Shown here: in pieces, positions 17,638-27,300 of the stretch
How the letters are laid out: each line of letters begins with the position of its first letter
How positions within the stretch are numbered: position 1 is the stretch's first letter
From: an uncultured delta proteobacterium
GTDB taxonomy: Bacteria > Myxococcota > Myxococcia > Myxococcales > 40CM-4-68-19
Assembly (NCBI GenBank): GCA_903911145.1
Contig: CAIWCD010000030.1
Location: forward strand, 62,001-126,000
Length of the DNA: 64,000 nt
Direction: 5' to 3'
The notes under the pieces: model-generated
Databases searched by the model: none
The model's input: the letters and a program-made list of their open reading frames with translations, nothing else
Told to the model about the DNA's origin: nothing
Translations under genes and position numbers: made by a program

Positions 17638-19662
17638 GTGACCCTCCTTCGCGCAGCAGACCTGCATCTGGCATTCGGCGTCCGTGTCCTCTTCGAGAAG
17701 CTCGAGTTCGTCATCGAGGAGAATGAGCGGGTGGGCCTGATCGGCGTGAACGGCTCGGGCAAGTCGACGCTGATGAAGATCCTCGCGGGCGCGATGAAGC
17801 CGGACTCTGGCGAGATCCAGATCCAGCGCGGCGCGACCGTGACGTACCTGCCGCAGGAGCCGCATTTTCCCGCGGGCGCGACAGTGGCCTCGGAGCTGTC
17901 GGTCGCGAATCTCAAGCTGCGCGCGGCCGTCAGCGCACATGAGGCGCTCTCCAAGAGGCTCGAGACGTTTCAGGGCACGCCTGACGAGCACGACAAGCTG
18001 CTCCTGCAGATGGGCAAGCTCGCCGAGGACGTCGACGCGCACGGCGGCTGGGACACCGAGCACGAGGCGAAGACGCTGCTCGACAAGCTCGGCGTGCACG
18101 AGTGGGAGCGGCAGATCGGAGAGCTCTCGGGCGGTTTGCGCAAGCGGGTGGCGGTCGCGCGCGCGCTGCTGTCGCGGCCGGATCTGCTGCTGCTCGACGA
18201 GCCGACGAACCATCTCGACGCCGATACGACCGACTGGCTCGAGGGCGAGCTCGATGATCTCCCGGGCGCGCTGCTGCTCGTCACGCACGATCGCTACTTC
18301 CTCGACGATCTCGTCGATCGGATCGTCGAGGTGCAGCCGGGCGGCGCGCTCACGAGCTATCCGGGCAACTACGAGGCCTATCTCTTCCAGAAGGCGATCG
18401 AGGCGGAGCAGCGCGCGATTGGCCAGCACAAGCGCGAGCGCTGGATCGACCAGGAGGTCGCGTGGCTGCGGCGCGGGCCGCAGGCGAGGCGCACAAAGAG
18501 CAAGGCGCGCATCCAGCGGGCGCGCGCGCTGATGGAGGAGCAGGGTTACGTCGCGCCGAAGGAGGCCGCGCTGCAGATCGCGTCGGCGCCGCGGCTGTCG
18601 GGGACGGTGCTCGAGTGCGAGAACGTCTTCAAGTCGTACGGCGAGCGGAGCGTCCTGCGCGATGTGAGCCTGATTGTGCAGAAGGGCGATCGGCTCGGCG
18701 TCGTGGGGAAGAATGGCGTGGGCAAGACGACGCTCCTGCGCACGCTGCTCGGCGAGATGCCGCCTGATTCGGGCAAGGTCGTCGTCGGCAAAGGCACGCG
18801 CGTCGCCTATTACGACCAGCAGCGCGCGCAGCTCGATCCGGAGGAGACCGTCTACGAATCGGCCTCGGGCGAGGAGTTCGTCGACATCGGCGGCCGTCGC
18901 ATGGCGCTGCGCGAATACCTCGAGGATCTGCTCTTTCCCGTCCCGATGCAGCGGATGAAAGTGGGCGCGCTCTCGGGCGGCGAGCGCAATCGCCTGCTGC
19001 TCGCACGGCTCTTTCTGCAGAAGGCCAATCTGCTCGTGCTCGACGAGCCCACGAACGATCTCGATCTCGTCACGCTCAATGTGCTCGAGCGGTTGCTGAT
19101 GGAGTTTCAGGGCGCGGTGCTGCTCGTGACGCACGATCGATACTTCCTCGACAAGGTCGCGACCGCGATTCTCGCGCTCGAGGGAGATGGCAGCGCGATT
19201 CGATATCCGGGCAATTACGATTCCTATCGAACGCTCAAGGCGCAGAGCGAAAAGGCCGCCAAAGACGTGCGCAACGAGGCCGCGCGCGTGCAGAAGGCCG
19301 ACGCGAAAGAGGCAGCGCGGATCGACGCGGGCGGCTCTCCGCGATCGCTCCCGACCGCGCCAGGAGCGGGACAGCGCATTCCGGGGCAAGGCAGCGGTGC
19401 GAACAAGCCGGCACCGAAACCGGTGAAGCTCTCCTTCAAGCAGCAGAAGGAGTTGGAAGGAATGGAGGCGCTGATCGAGCAGGCCGAAGAGCGGCGCGTG
19501 GCGGCCGAAGCGGCGCTGGTGGATCCGGCGAATCTCTCCGGGCCGCGCGTGGCGCAGCTTCCCGCGCTGCAGGCGGCGCATGATGCGATTGCGAGTGAGA
19601 TCGAGAAGCTCTATGCGCGGTGGCAGGAACTTCAAGATCTGGCTGCGGGGAAGAGCGCGTAG
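17638..19662 (+). CDS. uup: ABC-F family ATPase, Uup-type
   Basis: GTG 17638 is the likely start (TTG 17629 also possible). About 674 residues contain two ABC domains: Walker A GVNGSGKST (~40), signature ELSGGLRKR, Walker B LLLLDEPTNHLD; then GKNGVGKTT, ALSGGERNR, LLVLDEPTNDLD, each followed by LVTHDRYFLD. There is no membrane domain. A charged inter-domain linker (RRGPQARRTKSKARIQRA) and a C-terminal coiled coil (residues ~560-674, KQQKELEGMEALIEQAEERR) are features of Uup. ABC-F proteins act on the ribosome; Uup affects ribosome assembly, translation and transposon excision, and its coiled coil binds DNA. Confidence 0.88.
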   Translation: MTLLRAADLHLAFGVRVLFEKLEFVIEENERVGLIGVNGSGKSTLMKILAGAMKPDSGEIQIQRGATVTYLPQEPHFPAGATVASELSVANLKLRAAVSAHEALSKRLETFQGTPDEHDKLLLQMGKLAEDVDAHGGWDTEHEAKTLLDKLGVHEWERQIGELSGGLRKRVAVARALLSRPDLLLLDEPTNHLDADTTDWLEGELDDLPGALLLVTHDRYFLDDLVDRIVEVQPGGALTSYPGNYEAYLFQKAIEAEQRAIGQHKRERWIDQEVAWLRRGPQARRTKSKARIQRARALMEEQGYVAPKEAALQIASAPRLSGTVLECENVFKSYGERSVLRDVSLIVQKGDRLGVVGKNGVGKTTLLRTLLGEMPPDSGKVVVGKGTRVAYYDQQRAQLDPEETVYESASGEEFVDIGGRRMALREYLEDLLFPVPMQRMKVGALSGGERNRLLLARLFLQKANLLVLDEPTNDLDLVTLNVLERLLMEFQGAVLLVTHDRYFLDKVATAILALEGDGSAIRYPGNYDSYRTLKAQSEKAAKDVRNEAARVQKADAKEAARIDAGGSPRSLPTAPGAGQRIPGQGSGANKPAPKPVKLSFKQQKELEGMEALIEQAEERRVAAEAALVDPANLSGPRVAQLPALQAAHDAIASEIEKLYARWQELQDLAAGKSA

Positions 19663-19685
19663 GGGAAGTGCGGCGCGTGATGGGC

Positions 19686-19931
19686 GGCGGCCTGAAGTGC
19701 AGGCGCGCGGTCCGGCGACACGCACCTGGATGTCTCGGGCGCGGCGAGTGAGCGCGAGCGTGAATCAGCGCGGCGAGAGTGTCTCCGAACGAAATGCCAT
19801 CGCGCTGACGTGCGCGCTTCGCCGTCCCGGACGGCGGCGCTTGCGAGGCGAGTGCGCGTGCCAGGCGAAACTCGATCGTGATGGTCGGGGCGAAATGTCG
19901 CCGGACCGCGCGCCTGCCACTTCAGGCCGCC
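19686..19931. mobile_element. 246-bp palindromic element with ~35-bp inverted ends (MITE-like)
   Basis: The 329-bp gap 19663-19991 holds no gene. Within it, 19686-19720 and 19896-19931 are inverted copies differing by a single inserted C (GGCGGCCTGAAGTGCAGGCG... against ...CTGCCACTTCAGGCCGCC). The 175-bp interior has no credible ORF. The structure suits a non-autonomous transposable element or a long hairpin RNA; no obvious target duplication is seen. It lies between the convergent uup and tetR genes. Confidence 0.6.
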
Positions 19932-19991
19932 TCGAGAGCATCTGCGCGGCGAACTCCCCGAGGTGGGGACCGATCAAGAGAGTCGCGAGAT

Positions 19992-20552
19992 TCAATTTGT
20001 CGAGAGTGCGCGGAGGAGCTTCTTCGCTCCCGGCGCGGCGAAGCCTGCGGCCTTGCGCGGCGCAAACGCGCCGAAGACGAACGAGCCGACGATGTACGCG
20101 AGCACGGCGCTGGCATTGCGCGTGGTGAGGCGGCCCTTCGCGCGGCGCTCGAGCGAAAGCACTTCCGCGTCGAGCAGGCGGCGCATCTTCTCGAAGAGCA
20201 GCGGGTCGGAGAGCGCTTCGGCGAAGACGGCCATCCAGGCGCGGGCGGCGATCGTGTCGCTCGATTCATCGAGAGCGAGCGCGGCATCGGCGTAGGCCTC
20301 GAGTGGATCTTCCTTGCGCGTCGTGGCGCGGGCATCGATGCGATGTCGAAAGCCCGCGATGAGCTGTTCGAGCAGCGCGCTGTAGAGATCCTGCTTGTCG
20401 GCAAAGTTGTGATGGACGAGGCCCGGAGCGACGCCGGCCTCCTCGGCGATGGCCGCGATCGTTGCGCCGGCTTGCCCGTGGCGGGCGAGCACGCGCGCGA
20501 AGGCGACGGTGATCTCGTGGCGGCGGAGGGTGCGCAGGCTGGGACGGGACAT
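19992..20552 (-). CDS. TetR-family transcriptional repressor
   Basis: It starts at ATG 20552 (MSRPSLRTLRRHEI); 186 residues. Residues ~10-55 are a TetR HTH (ITVAFARVLARHGQAGATI, AIAEEAGVAPGLVHHNFADKQDLYSALL), with the helix-3 pattern of the BetI-like group. The rest is the all-helical ligand/dimer domain. A 44-bp palindrome covers its own start codon, so autorepression is likely. The same core palindrome occurs upstream of the gene at 22264. The divergent VOC gene at 20636 is the obvious first target. Ligand unknown. Confidence 0.9.
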   Translation of the reverse strand: MSRPSLRTLRRHEITVAFARVLARHGQAGATIAAIAEEAGVAPGLVHHNFADKQDLYSALLEQLIAGFRHRIDARATTRKEDPLEAYADAALALDESSDTIAARAWMAVFAEALSDPLLFEKMRRLLDAEVLSLERRAKGRLTTRNASAVLAYIVGSFVFGAFAPRKAAGFAAPGAKKLLRALSTN

Positions 20553-20585
20553 AGATTGGTTGTACACCCAATCTATGTCCCGTCC
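20542..20585. promoter_or_regulatory. 44-bp palindromic operator, probable TetR site
   Basis: Two perfect 18-bp arms (GGACGGGACATAGATTGG at 20542-20559 and its complement at 20568-20585) surround TTGTACAC. The core ATAGATTGG-8 bp-CCAATCTAT overlaps the tetR start codon and lies about 50 bp before the divergent VOC gene, the classic position for a TetR operator controlling both. Confidence 0.75.
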
Positions 20586-20635
20586 TGTTCGCGTCTACTG
20601 CTTGTTCCGCGCGGTGGCAGGCGATACGAAGAGGA

Positions 20636-21541
20636 ATGACCGTCCCGCCAATCTCCCTCTGCCTCTGGTTTGATCAGAACGCCGCCGAGGGCGTGCGCCT
20701 CTACACACAGGTGCTGCCCGACGTGCGACCCCTCGGGACGTCGCACTATCCTGACGCGCAGGGCAACGCCAGTGGCGTCGCGGCTGGCGCTGAGCTCACG
20801 GTGGCCTTCGACGCGGGCGGCCGCTCGTTCACGACGATCAACGGCGGGCCGATGTTCAAGCCCAACGAGACCACCTCGTTCTTCGTCGAGGTCGCAAGCA
20901 GTGACGCAGTGGATCGCATGGCGGAGCAGCTGCTCGTCGGGGGCAAGGCGCTGATGCCCGTCGGCGCGTACCCGTGGAGCCAACGCTACGGTTGGGTGTG
21001 CGATCGCTTTGGATTCAACTGGCAGCTGATGCTCGCTCGTCGCCCGCTCGAGCGCGCGGAGATCGCGCCCTGCCTGATGTTCACGGGCGCGCAGCATGGC
21101 CGCGCCGAGGAGGCGCTGCGCGCGTATGCCGAGATCTTCCCCGCGAGCGAGATGATCTCGCTCGACCGCTATGCGGCAGGCCAGGGTCCGACAGGCACGG
21201 TCAAGCACGGACGCGTGTCGCTCGCCGGCCAGACCTTCATCGCGATGGACAGCCACGTCTCGCACGGCGTCGCCTTCAGCGAGGCGGTGTCGTTCCAGGT
21301 GATGTGCCGCGATCAAGCCGAGGTCGATCGCTACTACGCGGCGCTCTCGCTGGGCGGCACCGAGAGCCGCTGCGGCTGGGTGAAGGATCGCTTCGGCGTC
21401 TCGTGGCAGATCGTTCCCACCGAGATGTCGCGCTGGATGAGCGGAGGCGATGCGGCCGCGCGCGCGCGCGCGTTTCAGGCGATGTTGACGATGAAGAAGC
21501 TCGACATCGCGGCGATGGAGAAGGCGTTCCGCGGCGAGTGA
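20636..21541 (+). CDS. Tandem PhnB-like VOC (glyoxalase-fold) protein
   Basis: The product has 301 residues with two PhnB/3-dmu-9_3-mt type VOC modules, residues ~4-135 (ISLCLWFDQNAAEGVRLYTQVL ... GWVCDRFGFNWQLM) and ~145-275 (APCLMFTGAQHGRAEEALRAY ... GWVKDRFGVSWQIVP). Both end in the family's DRFG(F/V)xWQ signature. VOC proteins are metal enzymes or antibiotic/small-molecule binding proteins; this subgroup has no settled function. It is divergent from tetR and shares its palindromic operator, so it is probably repressed by it. The short stretch between its stop and the YdeI-like gene suggests co-transcription. Confidence 0.85.
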   Translation: MTVPPISLCLWFDQNAAEGVRLYTQVLPDVRPLGTSHYPDAQGNASGVAAGAELTVAFDAGGRSFTTINGGPMFKPNETTSFFVEVASSDAVDRMAEQLLVGGKALMPVGAYPWSQRYGWVCDRFGFNWQLMLARRPLERAEIAPCLMFTGAQHGRAEEALRAYAEIFPASEMISLDRYAAGQGPTGTVKHGRVSLAGQTFIAMDSHVSHGVAFSEAVSFQVMCRDQAEVDRYYAALSLGGTESRCGWVKDRFGVSWQIVPTEMSRWMSGGDAAARARAFQAMLTMKKLDIAAMEKAFRGE

Positions 21542-21597
21542 CGATGCGGCCCAGCAGCGCTGCGCATCACCCCGATTCGTACGAAGGAGATCGGCCG

Positions 21598-22179
21598 ATG
21601 AAGAGCCCGCAGGTGGACGCGTTTCTCAAGCGACAGGATTCGTGGCGCGCTGAGTTCGAGAAGCTGCGCGAGATCCTCGCGAGCACCGGGCTCACCGAGG
21701 AGCTCAAGTGGGGCCAGCCCTGCTACTCGCTCGCGGGGAAGAACGTCGTGCTGATGCATGGCTTCAAGGAGTACTGCGCTGTCCTCTTTCACAAGGGCGC
21801 GCTGCTCAAGGATCCCAAGGGCGTCCTCATCCAGCAGACCAAGAACGTGCAGGCGGCGAGGCAGATCCGGTTCACCAGTGTGGAAGAGGTGACTGCGCGC
21901 GAGAAGACGCTGAAGGCCTATCTACGCGAGGCGATTGAGAACGAGCGCGCGGGAATGAAAGTGGCCTTCAAGAAAACCGAAGAATTCGAGCTGCCCGTGG
22001 AGTTCGAAGCCGCGCTCGAGGCGAATCCCCGCTTGCAGGAGGCCTTCGCTGCGCTCACGCCAGGGCGGCAGCGGCAGTACATCTTCGAGATCTCCGGGGC
22101 CAAGCTCTCGGCGACGCGGACGGCGCGGGTTGCGAAGCACGCGCCGAGAATCCTCGCGGGGCTTGGACTCGACGACTGA
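21598..22179 (+). CDS. YdeI-like protein (DUF1801 plus OmdA-type C-terminal domain)
   Basis: It starts at ATG 21598 with AAGGAG nine bases upstream; 193 residues. Residues ~5-115 match DUF1801/YdhG-like (LREILASTGLTEELKWGQPCYSLAGKNV, FKEYCAVLFHKGALLKDP). Residues ~125-190 match the bacteriocin-protection YdeI/OmpD-associated domain (FELPVEFEAALEANPRL, FAALTPGRQRQYIFEISGAK). The family is linked to envelope stress and peptide resistance in enterobacteria, mechanism unclear. It lies 56 bp after the VOC gene, apparently in the same TetR-controlled unit. Confidence 0.85.
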   Translation: MKSPQVDAFLKRQDSWRAEFEKLREILASTGLTEELKWGQPCYSLAGKNVVLMHGFKEYCAVLFHKGALLKDPKGVLIQQTKNVQAARQIRFTSVEEVTAREKTLKAYLREAIENERAGMKVAFKKTEEFELPVEFEAALEANPRLQEAFAALTPGRQRQYIFEISGAKLSATRTARVAKHAPRILAGLGLDD

Positions 22180-22219
22180 CGGCGCGCGTGCGGAACAGCC
22201 GTATCCGCAAGCGAACAGG

Positions 22220-22245
22220 ATAGATTGGTTGTAGAGCCAATCTAT
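22220..22245. promoter_or_regulatory. Second copy of the TetR-type operator core
   Basis: ATAGATTGG, eight bases (TTGTAGAG), CCAATCTAT: the same arms and spacing as the core at 20551-20576, with 23 of 26 positions identical. It ends 18 bases before the ATG at 22264, so it should control the downstream membrane-protein gene from the same repressor. Confidence 0.7.
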
Positions 22246-22263
22246 TGCTCGCATCGTCTGGGC

Positions 22264-22975
22264 ATGGACAAGCTCAAGACTTCCGAAGCGCAGATCGATG
22301 CCGACGTCGCCCTCCCGTTCGTCGCCACCGGGTGGAACAGCGCGTGGACGAAAGCCTCGCTCGCCATCGGCGCGCCGCTCTCCTTCATCGCAGGCTGGTT
22401 CTGCACATTCGCCCTGCTCGATATCGCAGTTCGAGAGCACATCGTCGCAGCGACCGTATGCATGCCGTTCAGCCTCCTGGTCGGCACGTTGGCACCGTTG
22501 ATCATGCTCGCCTGCCAGGCGACGCGATATCGCCTCGTCATCGACGCTGGGGGAATCGCATACACGCAGTTGTCATTTCTCGGGCTGCCTCTGAAAACGC
22601 GCCGCTTTCATCTCGATGCGAAGCTCGAGGAGTACGAACCGTGGGAGTGCGACGAGCCGGAAGGTCGGCGAGGTGTCAACGGGGCTGCGCTGCGAACTCC
22701 TCGAAGGCCAGCACGCGGCGCTCGATCTCACGAGGGCCGCGCGCAGTGAGTTCGGGCGCATCGTCGAGGTTGAGACGGTCGCGCCTCTCCGTATCAAAGG
22801 CGTGGAGCTCGCGGCGATCACGGGAGCTGCTCCTGGCCCCGTCGTTCTCGACGGCTTCACGTTTGAGCCGGCCTACTTCCCGATTCCACTGAAGGCGAAC
22901 GGCGAACTGGATACCGGTCGTCGCATGCGCAAGCTTCGCGAGCTGACCCGGAGCACGAGGAGTGCCGCTTGTTAG
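22264..22975 (+). pseudogene. Two-segment membrane protein, frameshifted near 22660-22680
   Basis: The first part (22264 to ~22665) encodes two membrane segments (ASLAIGAPLSFIAGWFCTFALL, VCMPFSLLVGTLAPLIMLAC) and a PH-like start (YRLVIDAGGIAYTQLSFLGLPL). Its frame then reads into poor sequence (GRRGVNGAALRT) and stops at 22749. From about 22655 a +1 frame continues with coherent coding sequence to 22975 (VGEVSTGLRCELLEGQHAAL ... GFTFEPAYFPIPLKANGEL). One missing or extra base therefore splits the gene: a recent mutation or an assembly error. It is preceded by a TetR-type operator. Confidence 0.65.
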
Positions 22976-23031
22976 AACCTGCCCGACCAAGCGCGCTCCG
23001 TTTGTGACGCCCCTGCTAGGGTGTCTCGCAA

Positions 23032-24255
23032 ATGTCACTCCTCTCCACTCTTCGCGAGCTCGATTCCACCCAGCGCAAGACCGTCTTCGCCAGCTTCCTC
23101 GGCTGGACGCTCGACGCGTTCGACTACTTCCTTCTCGTCTTCGTCATTCCCCAGATCGCGACGGAGTTTCACGTCGGTGTGAAGGAAGTCTCCTTTTCTC
23201 TGATGCTGACGCTCGCCTTCCGCCCGCTCGGCGCGCTGATCTTCGGCCGCCTCGCGGACCGATATGGGCGTCGCCCGATATTAATGCTCGATATCATCCT
23301 GTTCGCGTTGCTCGAGGCGGCGTCGGCCTTCGCGCCGTCATTAACCGTCTTGTTGATTACCCGCGCGCTCTTCGGCATCGCCATGGGCGGCGAGTGGGGA
23401 TTGGGCGCCAGCCTTGCGCTCGAGAGCATTCCCGCCAAGGCGCGCGGCGTCGTCTCCGGCTTATTACAAGAGGGATATGCCGCGGGATATCTCCTCGGTG
23501 CGCTCGCCTATTGGCTCCTCTTCGACCGAATCCATTGGCGCGGCATGTTCCTCCTCGGCGCGCTGCCCGCACTGCTGGTGCTCTTCATCCGCCGCCACGT
23601 CCCGGAATCGCCTGCATGGGAAGCGTCGGGAGGTGCGAAGGCAATTCGCCCGAGCTTCCTGAAATCGATGCAGGGCCATTGGCCGCGCTTCGCTTATCTC
23701 GTCGTCTTGATGATGGCGTTCAACCTCTTCAGCCACGGGTCGCAGGATCTCTATCCAACGTTTCTCAAGGAGCAGCTGAAGTTCAATACCGCGCAGGTGT
23801 CGACGCTGACGATTCTGCTCAACTGCGGCGCGATCTGCGGCGGCCTCTTCTTCGGCCACTGGTCGCAGCGCGTGGGCCGGCGTCGCGCCATCGCCACTGC
23901 CGCGCTGTTGGCGATTCCAATGATTCCGCTCTGGGCGTTCGGCAGCACGCCGCTCCTGCTCGGTCTCGGTGTCTTCGGAATCCAGGCGATGATCCAGGGC
24001 GCGTGGGGCGTGGTCCCCGCGCATCTGAATGAACTCTCTCCCGCCGAGGTGCGGGGCACGCTGCCTGGCTTTGCCTATCAAGGTGGAAATCTCCTTGCGT
24101 CATTCAGCGGGCCGCTGCTGGCGTCGCTCGCCGCATCCCACGGCGGCAACTACGCGCTGGTGATCTCCTGCTTCATCGCTCTGGTGGCCGTGCTGCTTGC
24201 GACCGTGAGCTGGTTCGGTCCCGAGGCCCGCTCGACTTCGTTTGATAAAATCTGA
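23032..24255 (+). CDS. Major facilitator superfamily carrier, sialate/lactate-type
   Basis: The product has 407 residues and 12 predicted membrane segments. The MFS A-motif GRLADRYGRRP sits between segments 2 and 3, and RALFGIAMGGEWGLGASLALESIPAKARG (quoted in parts: GIAMGGEWGLGASLALE) between 4 and 5 is typical of the SHS/NanT-Jen1-like branch that imports organic anions such as lactate or sialic acid with protons. The second half has GRRRAIATAALLAIP and ELSPAEVRGTLPGFAYQGG. The substrate cannot be fixed. A few TTA/ATT-rich codon runs (23275-23475) contrast with the GC-rich background. Confidence 0.87.
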   Translation: MSLLSTLRELDSTQRKTVFASFLGWTLDAFDYFLLVFVIPQIATEFHVGVKEVSFSLMLTLAFRPLGALIFGRLADRYGRRPILMLDIILFALLEAASAFAPSLTVLLITRALFGIAMGGEWGLGASLALESIPAKARGVVSGLLQEGYAAGYLLGALAYWLLFDRIHWRGMFLLGALPALLVLFIRRHVPESPAWEASGGAKAIRPSFLKSMQGHWPRFAYLVVLMMAFNLFSHGSQDLYPTFLKEQLKFNTAQVSTLTILLNCGAICGGLFFGHWSQRVGRRRAIATAALLAIPMIPLWAFGSTPLLLGLGVFGIQAMIQGAWGVVPAHLNELSPAEVRGTLPGFAYQGGNLLASFSGPLLASLAASHGGNYALVISCFIALVAVLLATVSWFGPEARSTSFDKI

Positions 24256-24276
24256 GGAATCGCCATTGTGCGGTCT

Positions 24277-24304
24277 CGCCGCCTGACGACGAGTAGAGGC
24301 GGCG
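24277..24304. terminator. Hairpin after the MFS gene
   Basis: CGCCGCCT (24277-24284) can pair with AGGCGGCG (24297-24304) over a 12-nt loop, in the short gap between the carrier gene and the giant gene at 24315. There is no T-run, so it could be a terminator or a leader structure. Confidence 0.35.
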
Positions 24305-24314
24305 TCCATCGGAG

Positions 24315-27300
24315 ATGAAGATGCATGCTGGACTGGGCAGCGATCGTCTGAAGAGGGCCGGCGTTCTGGCTCTGGTTGCGCTCGTGGTGGTCTCGTCGGC
24401 AGCCGCGGTCGCGCAGCAGGCGACCATTACTCGCGTCGATATCAACGGATACCAGCGCAGCAGCGTCGTCTGCTCGATCACCGATCCATCGAAGACCGTC
24501 TGCAATCCGGTTGGCGTCGATGGCGGAATCTCGCCCATCGTCTATGAGGGCACGCAGGTCACCGCAGACGTCTATTACAGCGTCAGCGGATTGCAGGACG
24601 GCCGGAAGTTCAGCGTCGCGGTTGATTTCAGCGCTCCCGCCTTCAATTCATTGCCGGGCGGTTCAACGACGCTCCCCGGCACCGACGGATATGGAGAATC
24701 AGCGCAGCGTGGATATGAGACGCCGGTGACCTACCGCTCCGACGCGGGCGCGGCGGTGACAGGTTCGGTCATCAGCATTCCGCTCAATTCGGTGACCAAC
24801 TTCGTTCCGCCGATCGAGTGCAACGGAAACAAGCCTGTCGTGCTGCATCTGCCACTGGAGATCGATCTCTGCGGCGCCGACGCGGGTGCCCGTTGCACCT
24901 CCCCGACGACGATCCCCTCTGGCCCCGGCAGCATTGCCTCCGTCGATCTCAACGAGATCACCGTCGCACCTTCCATCTATAACGCCATTACCACCGAGTC
25001 AGCCTCCGTCGCTGGCGATGGCAGCTATGACATCACCTTCGTGGTCGAGAGCGATACCCAGTGGTGCTATGGCGACTGGGGCTGCGCATATATCCCGGGC
25101 GATATCGCTTCAACGCTGGTCAGCACCTATACGACGCAGCTGCCGGACGGTGGATTGATCAACGGCGGAAGCGGGACCTTGAGCAACGTGCAGTGGGCCC
25201 ATACCGTGGACGCTACGACCTATCCGCTGACCTTCGGCCCTGCCACGCTCGATGGATATACCGCGCCGACGACATTGGTCGACGGTGTCCAGTGGCAGAC
25301 GCTTCCGCTGCTCACGAGCGCGCAGGCGAATACGCAGGTTGGAGGCAGCACGCCCTATCTGACCTGGTCTGCGGGGGGCTCTTCCGTGGTGTTCGCCGCG
25401 CATCACCTGGTGTGGGATTACGATGTGCATAACGAGCTCTACTTCGCGACGTTTCACTATCCGGCCACTGCTGCCACCGTCAGCGTGAATGAGACGACAA
25501 TCTTTTCGGCAGATGCGACCTGCTCAACGGCCACAGTCAGCGCGCCCGCGCGGACGACGACGCTGAACCTCGAGCGGACCACGCTCACCGCGAAGAAGGT
25601 CCATGCCGTCTCGCTTGCAGATGCAGGAACAAATGGGAATACACGCTCCTATGACAATCCGGACGCCGGCGCGCTCTATGCCCCGGGGTATTCAACGGCG
25701 CCGTTGCAGGCCATCAGCAGCGGCCTCTCGTTCACGCCGCAGGCAAGTGCCAGCGTGGTCAATCCAATCATCAACGATCTATTGCCGTCTGGCGTCGAAC
25801 TCGCCTTCTATTCGGGGGCCTATCCGGCTGCCTATTACTGTGTCGCGCCGGGTTTTCTCGGCAATACCAGCTGCGATACCGCCTCCTCGTGGACGGTGAT
25901 GGCGTATACCAAAGGGTATATTGCCAACGTAATCGAACCAGCGGGCACGGTGCCGGAAATCGTCTGCGGCGCTTCCTCGGCGAACGACGCAAATCCCGAT
26001 CCGGGAACGTTGATTCAACGCGGATTTCAAGCATCGCCCACGCAGCATTTCGCCTGCCTTGCCGTGAGCTATCCGGGCGTCTGGGTGCAGGGTGCGCTTG
26101 GCTTCGGTCTTGGCATGCGCCTGCAGGATCCGAACTCTGTGCTGGCGGCGGGAACGAAGTACCAGGCGACCAACCAGATGCAGATCCAGATCGGGAATCT
26201 CTCGGACGCCGGGCTCGCGGCCGCCAATGTACAGGCGGGGGCGCTCGCGATGATTGCCGATACCTTCGTCTGGGAAGACCGCGAGGGCGTGCAGCCGGGG
26301 TGCACGCCATATCCACCGAATCTGCACGCCTATTATGGATATGGCGCGACGATTCCGGCCAACGACACGACGCTGGGTTCATTCACCATCGACGTGCTGC
26401 GCTCGAACGAATCGTCGTTTCTCGCCAACTCGTTCTTCAGCGGATTCACCGATCCGACCGTGCGCATCTCGGTTCCGCCGCAGTTGCGCATCCACACCGT
26501 GCCGCATTTGGTCGGCGCTGACTCGAACGGAAATGCGATTGCCCAGCCCTGCGTCAATCTCGGTGGCTCGCCGAATACCACCTATGATTGCAGCATCGAT
26601 GCGGGCGTTCATTTCAATGCGCCGGCAGTCATGGATGGCGGACCCTCGCCGCTCCAGGTGCAGTTCACGGTATCGGCCATTGCGGGCGCGAATGCGCAGG
26701 TATTGCAGATTCCGATCACCGCCTGGAGCCAGCCATATGCTGCTCTCGGTCTTGCTCCGTACTATTCGCAGGCCAACCCGTTCAGCGGCGCCACCGACCT
26801 CTCGCCGAACCAGAGCGGCAGCAGTTGCCCGGTCACGGTCAGCGGAACCGAGCAGATCGTGCTGCAGAAGAAGGCCAACGTCGACGCAGGGACAACTCTC
26901 GTGAGCGGTGCTCCCTATTCATATGACGTGACTCTTGCATCCGGAACATTGGCGCAGGTGGGCACAGAGGGAACCACGATCGTCGATATGTTCGGATTGA
27001 ATCCCAATGGCGGCGCGCTCATTGGAATCGATGGCGGATGCAGTGACGCGGGATTGGTCCTGACCGGATATGGGTTTATCGCGCAGGCCGATGGCGGTTC
27101 GCTGCAGGGAGATATCTATTTCTCGCTCGATGGCGGCAGCGCGCTGGTGAGCGCTGCAGACGGCGGACCGTGGATTCCTGCGGCACAGGTCGCTGACCTC
27201 TCGCAGGTCAAAGGCGTGGAGGTGATTGTCCGCTCGTCGCTCACGGGCGTATCGGGCGAGCTCAGCCCGCTTGATCCGGCGCTCGATCTCCACCTGCAGA

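Noticed and set aside
16918-19725. Minus-strand open frame of 935 codons
   Set aside because: Shadow of the ABC-F gene; the plus-strand frame has all ATPase motifs.
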